Source of the DNA: Planctomycetota bacterium
GTDB lineage: Bacteria; Planctomycetota; Planctomycetia; Pirellulales; Pirellulaceae
Length of the DNA stretch: 16,043 nt
Assembly: GCA_024274855.1 (NCBI GenBank)
Contig: JAJSAJ010000442.1
Coordinates: forward strand, 1 to 16,043
Reading direction: 5' to 3'
Part shown: in pieces, positions 1 to 8,672 of the stretch
Position numbering within the stretch: position 1 is the stretch's first letter
Layout: each line of letters opens with the position of its first letter
Translations under genes and position numbers: made by a program
The notes under the pieces: model-generated
Databases searched by the model: none
The model's input: only the letters and a program-made list of their open reading frames with translations
Told to the model about the DNA's origin: nothing

Positions 1-1
1 C

Positions 2-352
2 CGGATCGGTCCGTACAAGCTGAGGGAGCAGATCGGCGAGGGAGGCATGGGAGTCGTGTTCGTCGCCCAGCAAGAACAACCACTCCGCCGAAAGGTTGCA
101 CTCAAGATCGTCAAGCCAGGGATGGATACGCGCGAGGTCATTGCTCGATTCGAAGCGGAACGTCACGCCCTGGCACTGATGGATCATCCAAACATCGCCA
201 AAGTGTTGGACGCGGGCGCCACGCAGTCCGGGCGCCCCTACTTTGTCATGGAGTTGGTCCGCGGGATCCCCATTACCGAATACTGCGATAAGAATAACTT
301 GGCCGTGTGCGCGCGATTGACCGAAGCGATGCGTGCCAGCTTGGAGACCTGA
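2..352 (+). pseudogene. Ser/Thr protein kinase, N-lobe fragment (broken)
   Basis: Reading frame enters from the left edge of the window, so the true start lies outside; the internal ATG at 47 is not the start. It shows the N-lobe of a Hanks-type kinase: glycine loop IGEGGMGVVF, the VALK ATP-binding lysine, an FEAERHALALMDHPNI alpha-C helix with its glutamate, and a hinge region (YFVMELVRGIPITEYCD). Family members then continue into the catalytic HRDxKPxN loop. Here the similarity stops after about 'NNLAVCARL' (near 320) and the frame ends at 352, so no catalytic loop or DFG is present. The following sequence in another frame is an IS630 transposase tail, so the gene was probably cut by insertion plus deletion. 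A functional kinase is very unlikely. Confidence 0.85.
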
Positions 353-521
353 CGAGAAAGTATGGAACTACGTCAAGAACAACGAGTTGGCGAGCCAGCA
401 AGCACAGAACAAAGGCGAGTTGAAACAACTCACACGACAAAACTTACAATCCATAGCGCAACGCCCCAAGCTCGCGCGAGGCATTTTCTTCCGGTGCTGT
501 ATCGCAGATCTTTTCAGTTAA
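321..521 (+). mobile_element. IS630-family transposase, C-terminal remnant
   Basis: A frame offset from the kinase frame reads PAWRPDEKVWNYVKNNEL, then ELKQLTRQNLQSIAQRP and RGIFFRCCIADLF before a stop at 519-521. From memory this matches the extreme C-terminus of IS630/Tc1-mariner-type DDE transposases: 'PDLNPDEKVWNYLK' carrying the last catalytic Glu, then 'LVRRKLRSMxRRPxLVRGIFF'. Only about 60 residues remain; the first two catalytic Asp residues are missing. The segment between 'PAW' and 'PDEKVW' looks shorter than usual, suggesting a small internal deletion. The best-supported reading is that an IS630 copy entered the upstream kinase gene and a deletion removed the kinase C-lobe and most of the transposase. 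No convincing terminal inverted repeat could be defined downstream. Confidence 0.75.
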
Positions 522-631
522 CGAGTGGGACATTTTTTTCCGAACGAGCGATAGGCGAAGTTCCGATCGCGTCTGCGTTCAATCGTGAGACTCGACCGTA
601 AGGACATCATTGTTCCGGTGTCCTCGAATGT

Positions 632-655
632 GCGGCCACCACGGGCCGCTTTGCT
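632..655 (+). terminator. Candidate terminator hairpin
   Basis: GCGGCC at 632-637 and GGCCGC at 644-649 form a perfect 6-bp GC stem with a 6-nt loop, followed on the plus strand by TTTGCTT. The U tract is short and interrupted, so this is a weak call. On the minus strand the stem has no T run after it. Confidence 0.3.
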
Positions 656-660
656 TAATT

Positions 661-683
661 GTCGTCTGGTCTATTAAGACGAC
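661..683. repeat. 7-bp inverted repeat
   Basis: GTCGTCT (661-667) and AGACGAC (677-683) are perfect complements separated by 9 nt. It stands between the IS630 remnant and the end of the kinase-TPR gene. No T run follows, so a role as terminator is not indicated. Confidence 0.3.
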
Positions 684-818
684 GAAGGGCTTGTAAAGGT
701 CCACGGGAATTGAGAAATCGCTGCTCGTGCAATAGAAGACGCATGGCGGCCGCGATGTATACCCAGCGTCGGGGAGGTCTTCAAGGATTTCTTGGTTCGG
801 TCAAACGCTCCTCACTGT

Positions 819-3800
819 CTATTGCCCGCTCTGTTTGGTTGGCGACGCCGGTTCCGCCGCATTAGTCTTTGGCTCTTTATTGCGTTTGTCGAACTCTGCT
901 TGCCATCGGGCGACCTGCTTCGGCTTGTCCCATGCCTTGTAGAGAACGAGCAGGTCTTGGAGGCCTTCGCTCAGGTGGACTTGTTTGTTTTCTGGAATAG
1001 CCGCTTCGAGGGCCTTCATTCCTTCGTAGCCCGATACTAGAAGCGGTTCGGCCTCAGTGAAGAATTTGATCGCCGCATGTTTGTCAGTGGCCAACAGCGC
1101 GTGGCCTTCTCCTGTCAAGGCCCTACCAAGCATGCATTGCGTGTTGAAGCAGATCCAGTCGTTGCCCATTGTCTTTTCGCGAATCTTCAGGCATTCTCGC
1201 AAGTAGGACTCGGCCGCCGAGTACTGTTCGTACTTAAGAAGGTCACGGGCAACCTGCTCGAGCAGACGAGCAAACTTTAAACGATCCGGCTTTGCGAGTT
1301 TTCGCTGACCGACGATAAACCCTTCGAATAAGGGCAAAGCCTTTTTGGGCTGCTTGGCCGCAAGACAAGCAAGGGCAAAGTTAGCCATTGATCTGAGCGT
1401 ATCAGGATGTTCCAGGCCCAATTGTGATTTCCTCAGTGTGAACGTTTCTTCAGCAAGCTGCAAAGCCTTAGTTAGGCGGCCAGCGATCTGGTAGGCATAG
1501 GCCAAGTTGCCCATCAGAAGGAGTGTGTCGGGATGATTTGGCCCCAGTTTCTGTTTCATCAGTTCTAGCGTCTCTTCAAAAAGAGGTAGGGCGGCGTCCA
1601 AACGGCCGACAGCTTGGTAGACTGTGGCTAAGTTGTTCATCGATCCAATTGTATCAGGATGTTCCGTTCCCAACGTCTTCGTTCTTAGTGTGAGCGTCTC
1701 TTCAAGGACGGACAACGCGTCATCCAGGCGGCCAGCTTTCCAGTAAACACTGCCCAAGCCATTCATTGCCGTGAGTGTTTCGGCATGTTCCGGCCCCAGT
1801 CTCTTTTTCATCAGCTTGACCGTCTCTTCATAGAGATGCAAGGCTTCTTCCAACCGTCCTGTATCCTCGTAGGCTCTAGCGAGATTACTCATCGATAAAA
1901 GTGTGTCGGGATGGTCCGGCCCTTGTTTCTGTGTTCTCCGCTTCAACGTTTCTTCAAAAATGGGTAATGCTTCTTCCAACCGGCCACTATCATCGTAGGC
2001 TCTGGCCAAGTTGTTCATAAAAACGAGTGTGTCGGAATGGTCTGGCCCAAGTTGTTTCTTGCTGATCTTGAGCGTCTCCTCGAATAGAGGCAAGGCTTCT
2101 TTCAACCGGCCACTATCATCGTAGACTCTGGCCAATTTGTGCATCGAAGTAAGTGTATCGAGATGGTCAGGCCCTAGTCTCTGTTTTCTCCGCTTCAACG
2201 CTTCTTCAAAAATGGGCAAGGCTTCTTTCAACCGGCCACTATCATAGTAGGCATTGGCCAAGTTGTGCATCACAGCGAGTGTTTTGGGATGGTCTGGCCC
2301 AAGTTGTTTCTTGCTGATCTTGAGCGTCTCCTCGAATAGAGGCAAAGCTTCTTCGAACCGGCCACCATCCTCGTAGGCTCTGGCCAAGTTGTTCATCACA
2401 GCGAGTGTTTTGGGATGGTCTGGCCCAAGTTGTTTCTTGCTGATCTTGAGCGCCTCCTCGAATAGAGGCAAGGCTTCTTCCAACCGGCCACCATCATCGT
2501 AGGCTCTGGCCAAGTTGTTCATCGAAGTGAGTGTGTCGGGATGGTCTTTTCCTTGTTTCCTGTGGAACGCCTCGAACGTCTTTTCAAGAAGTGGCAACGC
2601 CTTGTCTAGGCGGTCAGTCTCCATGTAGGCGACGGCCAAGTTGCCCATCGACATGAGCGTGTTGGGATGGTCCTGTCCGAGTTTCTTTTTCCTGAGTTTG
2701 AGCGTTTCTTCATGGAGCTTCACCGCCTCGTCCAATCGGCCAGCGTCCGCGTAGGCGGTGGCCAGGTTGTTCATCGAAGTGAGCGTGTCGGGATGCTCAC
2801 GCCCCATTTTCGATTCGTAGAGCTGCCTGGCTCGCTCGTGTTGCCGGATGGCGAGTTCGGTTTCACCGAGATATAAGTACGTAAGTCCCAGCGTGCTGCG
2901 CAGTGCCGCCTCGACCAATGGCTTGTCGGTAAAGGAGCCGGCAATTGTCGGCTCGGCTGCGTCGACTGCCGCCCGAATTGTTACGTCGATTCCCAAACCG
3001 CCCTCCTGCCCCTTGGGACGTGCTGTAGCCAAAACGTTGTTTTGGAAGAAAGCCAGCACGGTTTCCGATTCCTGGCGGCGTGTTTCAGCCTCTTTACGAG
3101 CCTGCTCCGCCTCAAGACGTTTCTTCTCGGTCTCCTTGCGGGCCTGTTGTTCCGCTTGGTTGGCTGCTTTGAGTTCCACGTTCTTCGAGGTCAGTTGTGC
3201 GTTCGCGTGGTCGAGCTCGGTATTCGCGTCCGCCAGTTGCTGATTCTTCCCAGAAACGATGACGACGATAGCCAGCGTGCTGGTCAAGCCAATCAACAAC
3301 GTTGCAGCCAAGGATGCTACCGACTTGGGATGTTTGCGCATCCAACGCCGTGCGCGGATCGACAGGGGGTCGGAGTGGGCTCGAACAGGCTCGTCGGCCA
3401 GATAACGTTCCACATCGTCGGCCAACGCCTTGGCTGAAGCGTACCGATCTTGCGGTTGCAGCGCCATCGCCCGAAGACAGATCGATTCCAGCGGTTTCGG
3501 AGTGGCGGATTGAATCCGGCGCGGAGACGGAAAATCTCCCATTTGCACTTTTTTGAGTATCTCTTCGAACGTCTTGCCTTCGATCGGAGTGCGGCCGGTC
3601 AGCAAGTAATAAAGTGTTGCTCCCAAACTGTAGACATCGCTTGCGGGACCGAGATCGTCCAGACGTCCGGTTGCCTGCTCTGGTGGCATATAGACAGGTG
3701 TGCCCATGACGCTGCCCATGGCTGTTGGTGCAATGTTGCTCCCACTCTGCGGCCGTAGAAGTGATTCGCCTTCTTTGGACTCCGGTTCATCGCTAAACCC

Positions 3801-4853
3801 TTGCACTTTGGCCATGCCCCAGTCTACGACAAGCGTTTCGCCATACTTGCCCAACATGATATTGCCAGGCTTCAGGTCGCGATGCAACACGCCTCGACTG
3901 TGGGCATACGCGATAGCGTTGCACACATCCACAAATCGGCCAAGCAAGTTGCGAAATGCGACACTCTCGAACGAGACGCTTAAGAGCGGCTTGCCGAGTA
4001 CACCACTTTCGCTTGGCGGCTTGGCGGTGGCCTGCCGGCTGGCACGTGTCGGTTCGTTCCGAGTTGTCGCATCGATCTGATGTGGTTCGCCGGTCGGCCT
4101 TTGTTGAGCGGGCTCTTCCGAAGTGTGCCGCTCGGCAGACGCTCGCTCGGCACCTTGGTGGAAGCGATCGGCCGCTTGTTGAAGACTAGCACCGCGAATG
4201 AATCGCATGGCATAAAATGGACGACCGTCGGCGTACTGCCCCAAACCGTAGACAGGAACAATTCCCGGATGTTCCAGGCCGCCGGTTACTTCGGCTTCCA
4301 GAACGAACCGATCGCGGCTACCCTTGTCGTCCGCGAATTTCGCTTGGATCAGTTTCAGGGCCACTTCCCGGTTCAGCTCCCGATCCTTGGCAACCGAGAC
4401 TTCGCCCAGTCCACCCTTTGCATGGGGACGTAGCAGTTGGTACCGCAGGCCGCCGGAGGTCGGCTTGTCCACGGCCCTCGGGACACTGTCTGTACTGATC
4501 GTTTCGTCATGTGGGCCATCGTGCGATTGGACAAATGACAGCGTAACCGCCAGTTGTGGATCCCCCAACGATTCTAGATCGTGGGCCACTGAGCCGATCG
4601 AACTGAGCGAGGCCAAGCTCTCTTGCGGATCGCCCTGATGATTGTCGATATGCTGTGCGACCAGCGGGGCCAGCAGTTGGCAGCCCTCAATGCTAAGGAG
4701 CCCGTACTCGACCAGGATCTCTTCGATAGGTCCGTTTCGGTTTCCTTGCAGCCAGGTACGCATCGCTGTTAGTAGGCCGGGACGATCGATCAAATCCATC
4801 CGAAACGCCAAGATAACGAACAGCAGATTCCGATTCAGGTGGGATGCCGACAC
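819..4853 (-). CDS. Transmembrane Ser/Thr protein kinase with C-terminal TPR sensor
   Basis: 1344 aa from a GTG at 4853, chosen over the ATG at 5000 because GAGGAG sits 6 nt upstream and family similarity begins there (NRNLLFVILAFRMDLID). Order: N-terminal helical region 1-75; kinase about 138-490; one TM helix about 511-534; coiled coil 535-600; TPRs about 645-1215. Kinase motifs: glycine loop AKGGLGEV, VALK Lys167, HRDLKPGN with Asp326, DWG (344-346) in place of DFG, MPPEQ (389-393). An unusual low-complexity insert of about 60 residues (232-296) separates the hinge from helix E. The cytoplasmic kinase probably responds to the repeat domain across the membrane; the signal is unknown. The stop is TAG. 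No terminator is obvious immediately downstream. All catalytic residues are present, so it is likely active. Confidence 0.93.
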   Translation of the reverse strand: MSASHLNRNLLFVILAFRMDLIDRPGLLTAMRTWLQGNRNGPIEEILVEYGLLSIEGCQLLAPLVAQHIDNHQGDPQESLASLSSIGSVAHDLESLGDPQLAVTLSFVQSHDGPHDETISTDSVPRAVDKPTSGGLRYQLLRPHAKGGLGEVSVAKDRELNREVALKLIQAKFADDKGSRDRFVLEAEVTGGLEHPGIVPVYGLGQYADGRPFYAMRFIRGASLQQAADRFHQGAERASAERHTSEEPAQQRPTGEPHQIDATTRNEPTRASRQATAKPPSESGVLGKPLLSVSFESVAFRNLLGRFVDVCNAIAYAHSRGVLHRDLKPGNIMLGKYGETLVVDWGMAKVQGFSDEPESKEGESLLRPQSGSNIAPTAMGSVMGTPVYMPPEQATGRLDDLGPASDVYSLGATLYYLLTGRTPIEGKTFEEILKKVQMGDFPSPRRIQSATPKPLESICLRAMALQPQDRYASAKALADDVERYLADEPVRAHSDPLSIRARRWMRKHPKSVASLAATLLIGLTSTLAIVVIVSGKNQQLADANTELDHANAQLTSKNVELKAANQAEQQARKETEKKRLEAEQARKEAETRRQESETVLAFFQNNVLATARPKGQEGGLGIDVTIRAAVDAAEPTIAGSFTDKPLVEAALRSTLGLTYLYLGETELAIRQHERARQLYESKMGREHPDTLTSMNNLATAYADAGRLDEAVKLHEETLKLRKKKLGQDHPNTLMSMGNLAVAYMETDRLDKALPLLEKTFEAFHRKQGKDHPDTLTSMNNLARAYDDGGRLEEALPLFEEALKISKKQLGPDHPKTLAVMNNLARAYEDGGRFEEALPLFEETLKISKKQLGPDHPKTLAVMHNLANAYYDSGRLKEALPIFEEALKRRKQRLGPDHLDTLTSMHKLARVYDDSGRLKEALPLFEETLKISKKQLGPDHSDTLVFMNNLARAYDDSGRLEEALPIFEETLKRRTQKQGPDHPDTLLSMSNLARAYEDTGRLEEALHLYEETVKLMKKRLGPEHAETLTAMNGLGSVYWKAGRLDDALSVLEETLTLRTKTLGTEHPDTIGSMNNLATVYQAVGRLDAALPLFEETLELMKQKLGPNHPDTLLLMGNLAYAYQIAGRLTKALQLAEETFTLRKSQLGLEHPDTLRSMANFALACLAAKQPKKALPLFEGFIVGQRKLAKPDRLKFARLLEQVARDLLKYEQYSAAESYLRECLKIREKTMGNDWICFNTQCMLGRALTGEGHALLATDKHAAIKFFTEAEPLLVSGYEGMKALEAAIPENKQVHLSEGLQDLLVLYKAWDKPKQVARWQAEFDKRNKEPKTNAAEPASPTKQSGQ
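1398..2783 (-). repeat. 126-bp tandem coding repeats (TPR modules)
   Basis: Eleven consecutive 42-residue modules lie inside the kinase gene, consensus LxSMNNLARAYxDxGRLEEA then LPLFEETLKxxKKxLGPDHPDT, typical of TPR_12-type repeats. The middle copies are nearly identical at DNA level: for example, the stretch encoding KISKKQLGPDHPKT occurs at about 2281-2340 and 2407-2466, with a third close copy near 2032-2090. Modules alternate LPLF/KISKKQ and LPIF/KRR, giving a 252-bp higher-order period (TCTTCAAAAATGGG at 1951 and again at 2203). Confidence 0.85.
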
Positions 4854-4859
4854 AGGAAA

Positions 4860-4865
4860 CTCCTC
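4860..4865 (-). promoter_or_regulatory. Shine-Dalgarno site deciding the kinase start
   Basis: GAGGAG on the minus strand, followed by TTTCCT and then GTG at 4853. Spacing of 6 nt is near ideal. The further-upstream ATG at 5000 lacks such a site, and its extra 49 residues show no family similarity. Confidence 0.65.
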
Positions 4866-4885
4866 GACGTTGTGCAAAGGCAACT

Positions 4886-4902
4886 GGCCTGTACTGTGCC
4901 AA
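4886..4902 (-). promoter_or_regulatory. Possible sigma-54-type -24/-12 promoter
   Basis: The minus strand reads TTGGCACAGTACAGGCC. It has an exact TTGGCAC -24 box and the obligatory GG-N10-GC spacing, but the -12 box is AGGCC instead of TTGCA/T, so two of the usual T residues are missing. The position, about 33 nt before the kinase GTG, suits a short leader. Weak prediction. Confidence 0.2.
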
Positions 4903-5077
4903 TTCTGAAAATTCGTGTTAGGACTTGGGGGGCAGAGGGCTTCACGTCCAGCAGGTTGGAATAAGACGTTCCAAGACGGCCGTTTCCTTTGAGGGTACAT
5001 GGCCGGATGTCAAAGTCATGAGATGCCGTGCAACGAGAATCAGAGTTTCGGTTTGTTGCTCGGTTTGTTTCGATACA

Positions 5078-5392
5078 TCACACTTCGCGATCATTCGTTT
5101 TCTTCCGCCGACCAACGAATGAGAGCACTAGTGAAATGATCCCACTGACAAGCAGTCCGGCACCGCCAGCCAGTGTCCAGACAATTTCATTTTCTTCAAC
5201 GTGCGCTGTTCCCAGACAGAGAAAAAAGACTCCAGCTACGATGCCTGCAACACCCGACCCCGAAGCCAATACCGCAAAAATCCGAGCGATCACTCGGAGG
5301 ACGATTGGTTTCCAGATGCAAAGAGCAATTAGGCCAATAAACGCAATCGAAGCAATTACCGAAATGAGGAAGGGCATCACACTGGTTCCCAC
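5078..5392 (-). CDS. Small hypothetical membrane protein
   Basis: About 104 aa from GTG 5392; an ATG five codons further in (5377) is an equally possible start, and neither has a strong Shine-Dalgarno. Three hydrophobic segments are visible: about residues 7-28 (FLISVIASIAFIGLIALCIW), 32-60 (VIARIFAVLASGSGVAGIVAG and on) and 71-92 (WTLAGGAGLLVSGIISLVLS), ending in a basic tail GRRKKTNDREV. This suggests an inner-membrane protein with a cytoplasmic C-terminus by the positive-inside rule. No family recognised. It lies upstream of the kinase gene on the same strand with a gap of about 225 bp, which probably holds the kinase promoter, so co-transcription is possible but not shown. Confidence 0.6.
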   Translation of the reverse strand: MGTSVMPFLISVIASIAFIGLIALCIWKPIVLRVIARIFAVLASGSGVAGIVAGVFFLCLGTAHVEENEIVWTLAGGAGLLVSGIISLVLSFVGRRKKTNDREV

Positions 5393-5516
5393 TAGTATCC
5401 AACAGAAAGATTCTATACCGACTCAGATGGACGCGACTCCAGCCAGAATGACAGATAGTCCATTGTCAGATCATACCGTTCCATCGAATTGCTGGTCAAT
5501 GTCGAGCGTGAATATT

Positions 5517-7214
5517 TCATCGAACTTGGTCCCGGTCCGAAGACCGAGAGTCAGCCCCGGCGGTCATATGGTGCGACATTGGAATCAGGTTCCGGCGTGG
5601 CACCCGCCAGTCGACCAATCGGCGTTTGGCCGGTGGTTGGGCAGCCGACAGCACTCGCCCGATTCGCGTGCGCAGTGCCCAAAAGTCTTGCGGTTTCAGC
5701 CGGTCGAATTGAACACGTCCAGAATCTTCACCACCTGTGAACTTGGTCGATTTTCAGGTACCGACGAGTCTCAGCAGTTCGCGCACACGCTTTCCAACGG
5801 CCTTTTTCCAGGATTCGGGACGGCCGACCGTTTGCCAGGGGAGTACTCCGTCGTAGCCGAGTGTCCAGGCGTCGATACACCAAGCGGTGGGTTGGATGTT
5901 GCTGCGTTCGATCGGGTTTGTTGAACCGTATTCCATAACCACCTGGCCAAACGCATGCTTGCGGTCAATGAGCATCCGCTAGTATCGACGGAAGCGGCGG
6001 CCGACAACGGTGTAATCCAGCACTCCGTCCAGCAAGTCTCGCTGCCACTGTGGCCGAGAAATGTCACAACGAAACATTATTTTCACAGCGGGCGACGTGC
6101 CGGCGAGTCCTTCGTGGTAGAGACCACCAAACCAGCGGAGGGCCCAAAAATCCTGGAAATGAGCCGGTTCGTCCAGGATCCAGGGCGAGCTGCCTCGCGA
6201 CCAACCTTTCTTCTTGAAGGTGTTTTTGTTGTTCAGGTAGATCTGGAAGATCGTGTTGTGCCAGCCGCGTTGCTGAAAATGTTCCGCTATTTTCCGCGTC
6301 GCCTCGACTTGCTCGCGACGATAGCGGTCCGAAAACGCCCGATCCGCCCAGGTGTCACCGTTATAGTTCTTGTCGATCGGTGTCGGCCAGTTTTCATGCA
6401 ATGGCAGGTAGAAACACTCCAGCGGCACATTTTGTCGCGGCAAGCCTCGAAACGTACTTCCGTCTAAATACGGGCCGAAGCGACGGTCCCAAGTGGTCCA
6501 GTCGAAACCGTGACCATCCCATGCCGGGGCACAACCGTCGGCAATTGTTCCGTGTTGAGAATAGGGCAGCCGGTTCAGGACCGTGCGATGCACATGAGCC
6601 AGCTGATAATACTTGTCTTCGTTCGACGGCAGTCCGTAGCAATTCATTTCGGGCAAAAAACTCAAGAAGTCCGGGAGAGTGAAGTTTCAGACCTGGATGG
6701 TTACGGCAATTCGGAGTGTCTCGGAACCGCTTCGCAGTATCAGGAATCCGTGACGTGTGCCGGCCACGGCGGCGTGTGGGACGAAGAGCTCGCATAGCAG
6801 TGACGTGTTGACCTGGTTCGCGATTTGCTCATCGGCAGGTGGTACGTCTAACGGTCGGTTCAGCATCACAATCGGGTCGGGCAGCGGCCCCCGGTCGGTG
6901 CCAACGCAGCGCATTCGGCCGAACGTGTGAGGCAACGGCGGCTGTCCGTCGAGCACCAGTGCCGCGCCCACTTGTCGGGCGCGGCCGTGCAGCAGTATCT
7001 GAAACGCTACAATCTCGTTCTTGGCTGCGTGGAGTTCGATCGGTTTGTTCGCCGCATCCCATAAGTGGTTTTTTCGCAAATGGGCAGATCTCTGTTCGGG
7101 GATCATCTTCCCGGATACAGGATCCACTTTGTCCAAGGGGTCGATGATGGCGACTTCTGCATCGCCGATACGCGGCAGGCGTGCCATCCGTGGTACTCCA
7201 TCGAGTCCCGTCAT
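5517..7214 (-). pseudogene. DUF4091-type glycoside-hydrolase-like protein, interrupted by three in-frame stops
   Basis: One unbroken reading frame of 566 codons is interrupted by TGA at 6687-6689, TAG at 5979-5981 and TGA at 5754-5756, and ends at TGA 5517-5519. Segments in order: N-terminal beta domain (IDPLDKVDPVSGK, NHLWDAANKPIELHAAKNEI, NTSLLCELFVPH, TLRIAVTIQV), then after stop 1 NFTLPDFLSFLPEMNCYGLP, PLECFYLPLHENWPTPID, SRGSSPWILDEPAHFQDFWA, KIMFRCDISRPQWQRDLLDG; after stop 2 MLIDRKHAFGQVVMEYGS and IDAWTLGYDGVLPWQTVG; after stop 3 FDRLKPQDFWALRTRIG. These are hallmarks of secreted planctomycete DUF4091 proteins, predicted polysaccharide-active enzymes. At stop 1 relatives have Trp (WDFTLPD), so TGG to TGA is likely. 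About 40-50 residues usually found between 'SWKKA' and 'VGKRVREL' (near 5790) are missing. No signal peptide is visible, so the 5' end is lost or in another frame. Confidence 0.8.
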
Positions 7215-7455
7215 TGCCCAACGTCACTGCGGTCAGATCGCTGCCGAGAAACGCCCAGGGGATGTCTGGATGGCGCTGAGACGCGAACGATGAAGCACCC
7301 GCTTGCGGCGAGGAACGGTCGGATCTGCCCTCGATCCAGAGCGATCTAATGCCGCTCACGGTGACCCGATGCAGAGTCTCCGATCCCTTACCATGAACAT
7401 GCAGGGTTGCGCTGCGGATGACGTGCCCCCTGAGCGGTCCTGGGTGGTCTTGGGC
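7215..7455. other. Intergenic between two pseudogenes, nothing recognised
   Basis: 241 bp between the DUF4091 frame and the end of the deacetylase frame. A minus-strand frame reads DIPWAFLGSDLTAVTLGNDG, which looks protein-like and may be the shifted N-terminus of the DUF4091 protein, but it could not be tied to a family. Confidence 0.35.
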
Positions 7456-8672
7456 TCACTGCTCTTTTTTTTCCTGCCTGGCGACCCGGACGTGTTCTGT
7501 CACATAGCGGTAGGAATACAACCACCCGTTGGCTGCATACCACACGTCGTTTCGATTCGCCACGTGAGTGAAGTGTTGCATCAAGGTGGACCCACATACG
7601 CCGTCCCTACCTTCACGCATGTCGTGTATCACACTGTTCTGATATCGATCCGGGTGCCACATCGCGTAGAAGATGCCGCCGGCTTCGTATACGGTATCGA
7701 ACGCGCGAGTCAAGAGGGCAACATCACGCGCATAGTACCGTCCCGGCGGCTGCCTCGCCTGGAGTATCGCATCGTACGAGACGGTTTGGAAGCCTCCAAT
7801 GCCATAGTAATGATGCTTGACGTTCTACGGCACGAAATCGGTGCTGCCGGGGTTGTTACGCCGATTCCAGGCTCGCAGAAATAGGAACTCACCACTGGCC
7901 GTCTTTTCTAATTCTGCGTCTTCATAGCCACAGGGAAGTATGAATGTGAACACATGTTGTCCGTAGGGGATTTTGGTGAGTTCCGCGAGGATGTCGTCCC
8001 GGCATCCCAGAATCTCCCTTTTGTATCCGTGAACCGCATACTTGGCGTGATTGCAAGGATGCGTCGTCGTGTGGACGGCGGGCTCCCATCCGGGGTCTGC
8101 CTGCCAAGCTCCTCACGCATTCGGTACCACATCAAGGATCGGTCCACGGCCCGGCTGTTGATGGCGATGGTTACGGGGATGCGGAACGTTCGGCACGCGT
8201 TGACCGAGGCTTGATACTTGTCCGATGCGTCGTCAGTCATTCCTTTCCACTGAGCACCAGGGTTGGAACTTGTTTGCTTTCCCCAGTTGTCGTTGGATAG
8301 TGTGTAAGCGGCCTTCCTGTTGTCGTAGTACTTGGTAGCTGAATGGAAATTGACCGATGGGGCGTTGGCGAACTTGAGATGAAGCGTGTTGCTCCTGCCG
8401 AACCCGACCGATACGTAGGCCTCGCCTTTGCTTCGATCGAACCGTACGCACTGTACGCCGTTAAAGAAATCGCCTGGTGTTTTCGTTTCCAGCGGCGTCC
8501 ATGTCGTCGCTGTTGCGTCGCGCCGAAATACTTTCACATTGGCCGGAATATCGGACAACTTAAACATGTAAGTGACCTGGTAACGAAACCCCCACTTCTT
8601 CCACGTCGACTCTTCGACGGAAATGGTGAAACAGCAATCGGGTGACGCGTTATCGTCAGGCGTGGTGTTTCG
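7456..8672 (-). pseudogene. NodB-like polysaccharide deacetylase, broken by a frameshift and a stop
   Basis: From high to low coordinate: a beta-rich N-terminal part (FTISVEESTWKKWGFRYQV, PGDFFNGVQCVRFDRSKGEA), then the deacetylase core AAYTLSNDNWG (motif 1, metal Asp), ACRTFRIPVTIAIN, a frameshift near 8096, then in the next frame HTTTHPCN (motif 2, HTxxHP metal His), YKREILGCRDDI, FLFLRAWNRRNNPGSTDFVP, an in-frame TAG at 7825-7827, NVKHHYYGIGGFQTVSYDAI, IFYAMWHPDRYQNSV, TLMQHFTHVANRNDVWYAAN. Known NodB enzymes remove acetyl or formyl groups from polysaccharides using a metal held by Asp-His-His. Relatives appear to have Trp at the TAG (VPWN). An A8 run near the 3' end on the minus strand may hide a further shift. 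Enzyme activity is unlikely. Confidence 0.7.

Larger units (their letters stand above)
522..818. other. Intergenic, no gene recognised
   Basis: This lies between the IS630 remnant and the 3' end of the minus-strand kinase gene. No frame on either strand resembles a protein. Two small perfect inverted repeats are present (632-649 and 661-683), listed separately. The T-rich stretch near 530-540 could be what is left of the IS630 right end, but this cannot be shown from one copy. Confidence 0.5.

Noticed and set aside
1398..2783. Regular 126-bp spacing as a CRISPR-like array
   Set aside because: The repeats are coding TPR modules with variation at third positions and no unique spacers.
5028..5924. 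298-codon open frame on the plus strand
   Set aside because: Overlaps the membrane protein and the DUF4091 remnants on the other strand, rich in Arg/Ser/Pro as expected from an antisense frame, no family features.
5517..7214. Alternative genetic code (TGA or TAG as sense)
   Set aside because: Intact genes in the window terminate naturally at TAG and TGA, and neighbouring remnants also carry frameshifts, so decay explains the stops better; kept only as something to exclude.
7303..7884. 193-codon open frame on the plus strand
   Set aside because: Antisense to deacetylase motifs such as IFYAMWHPDRYQ; no motif of its own.
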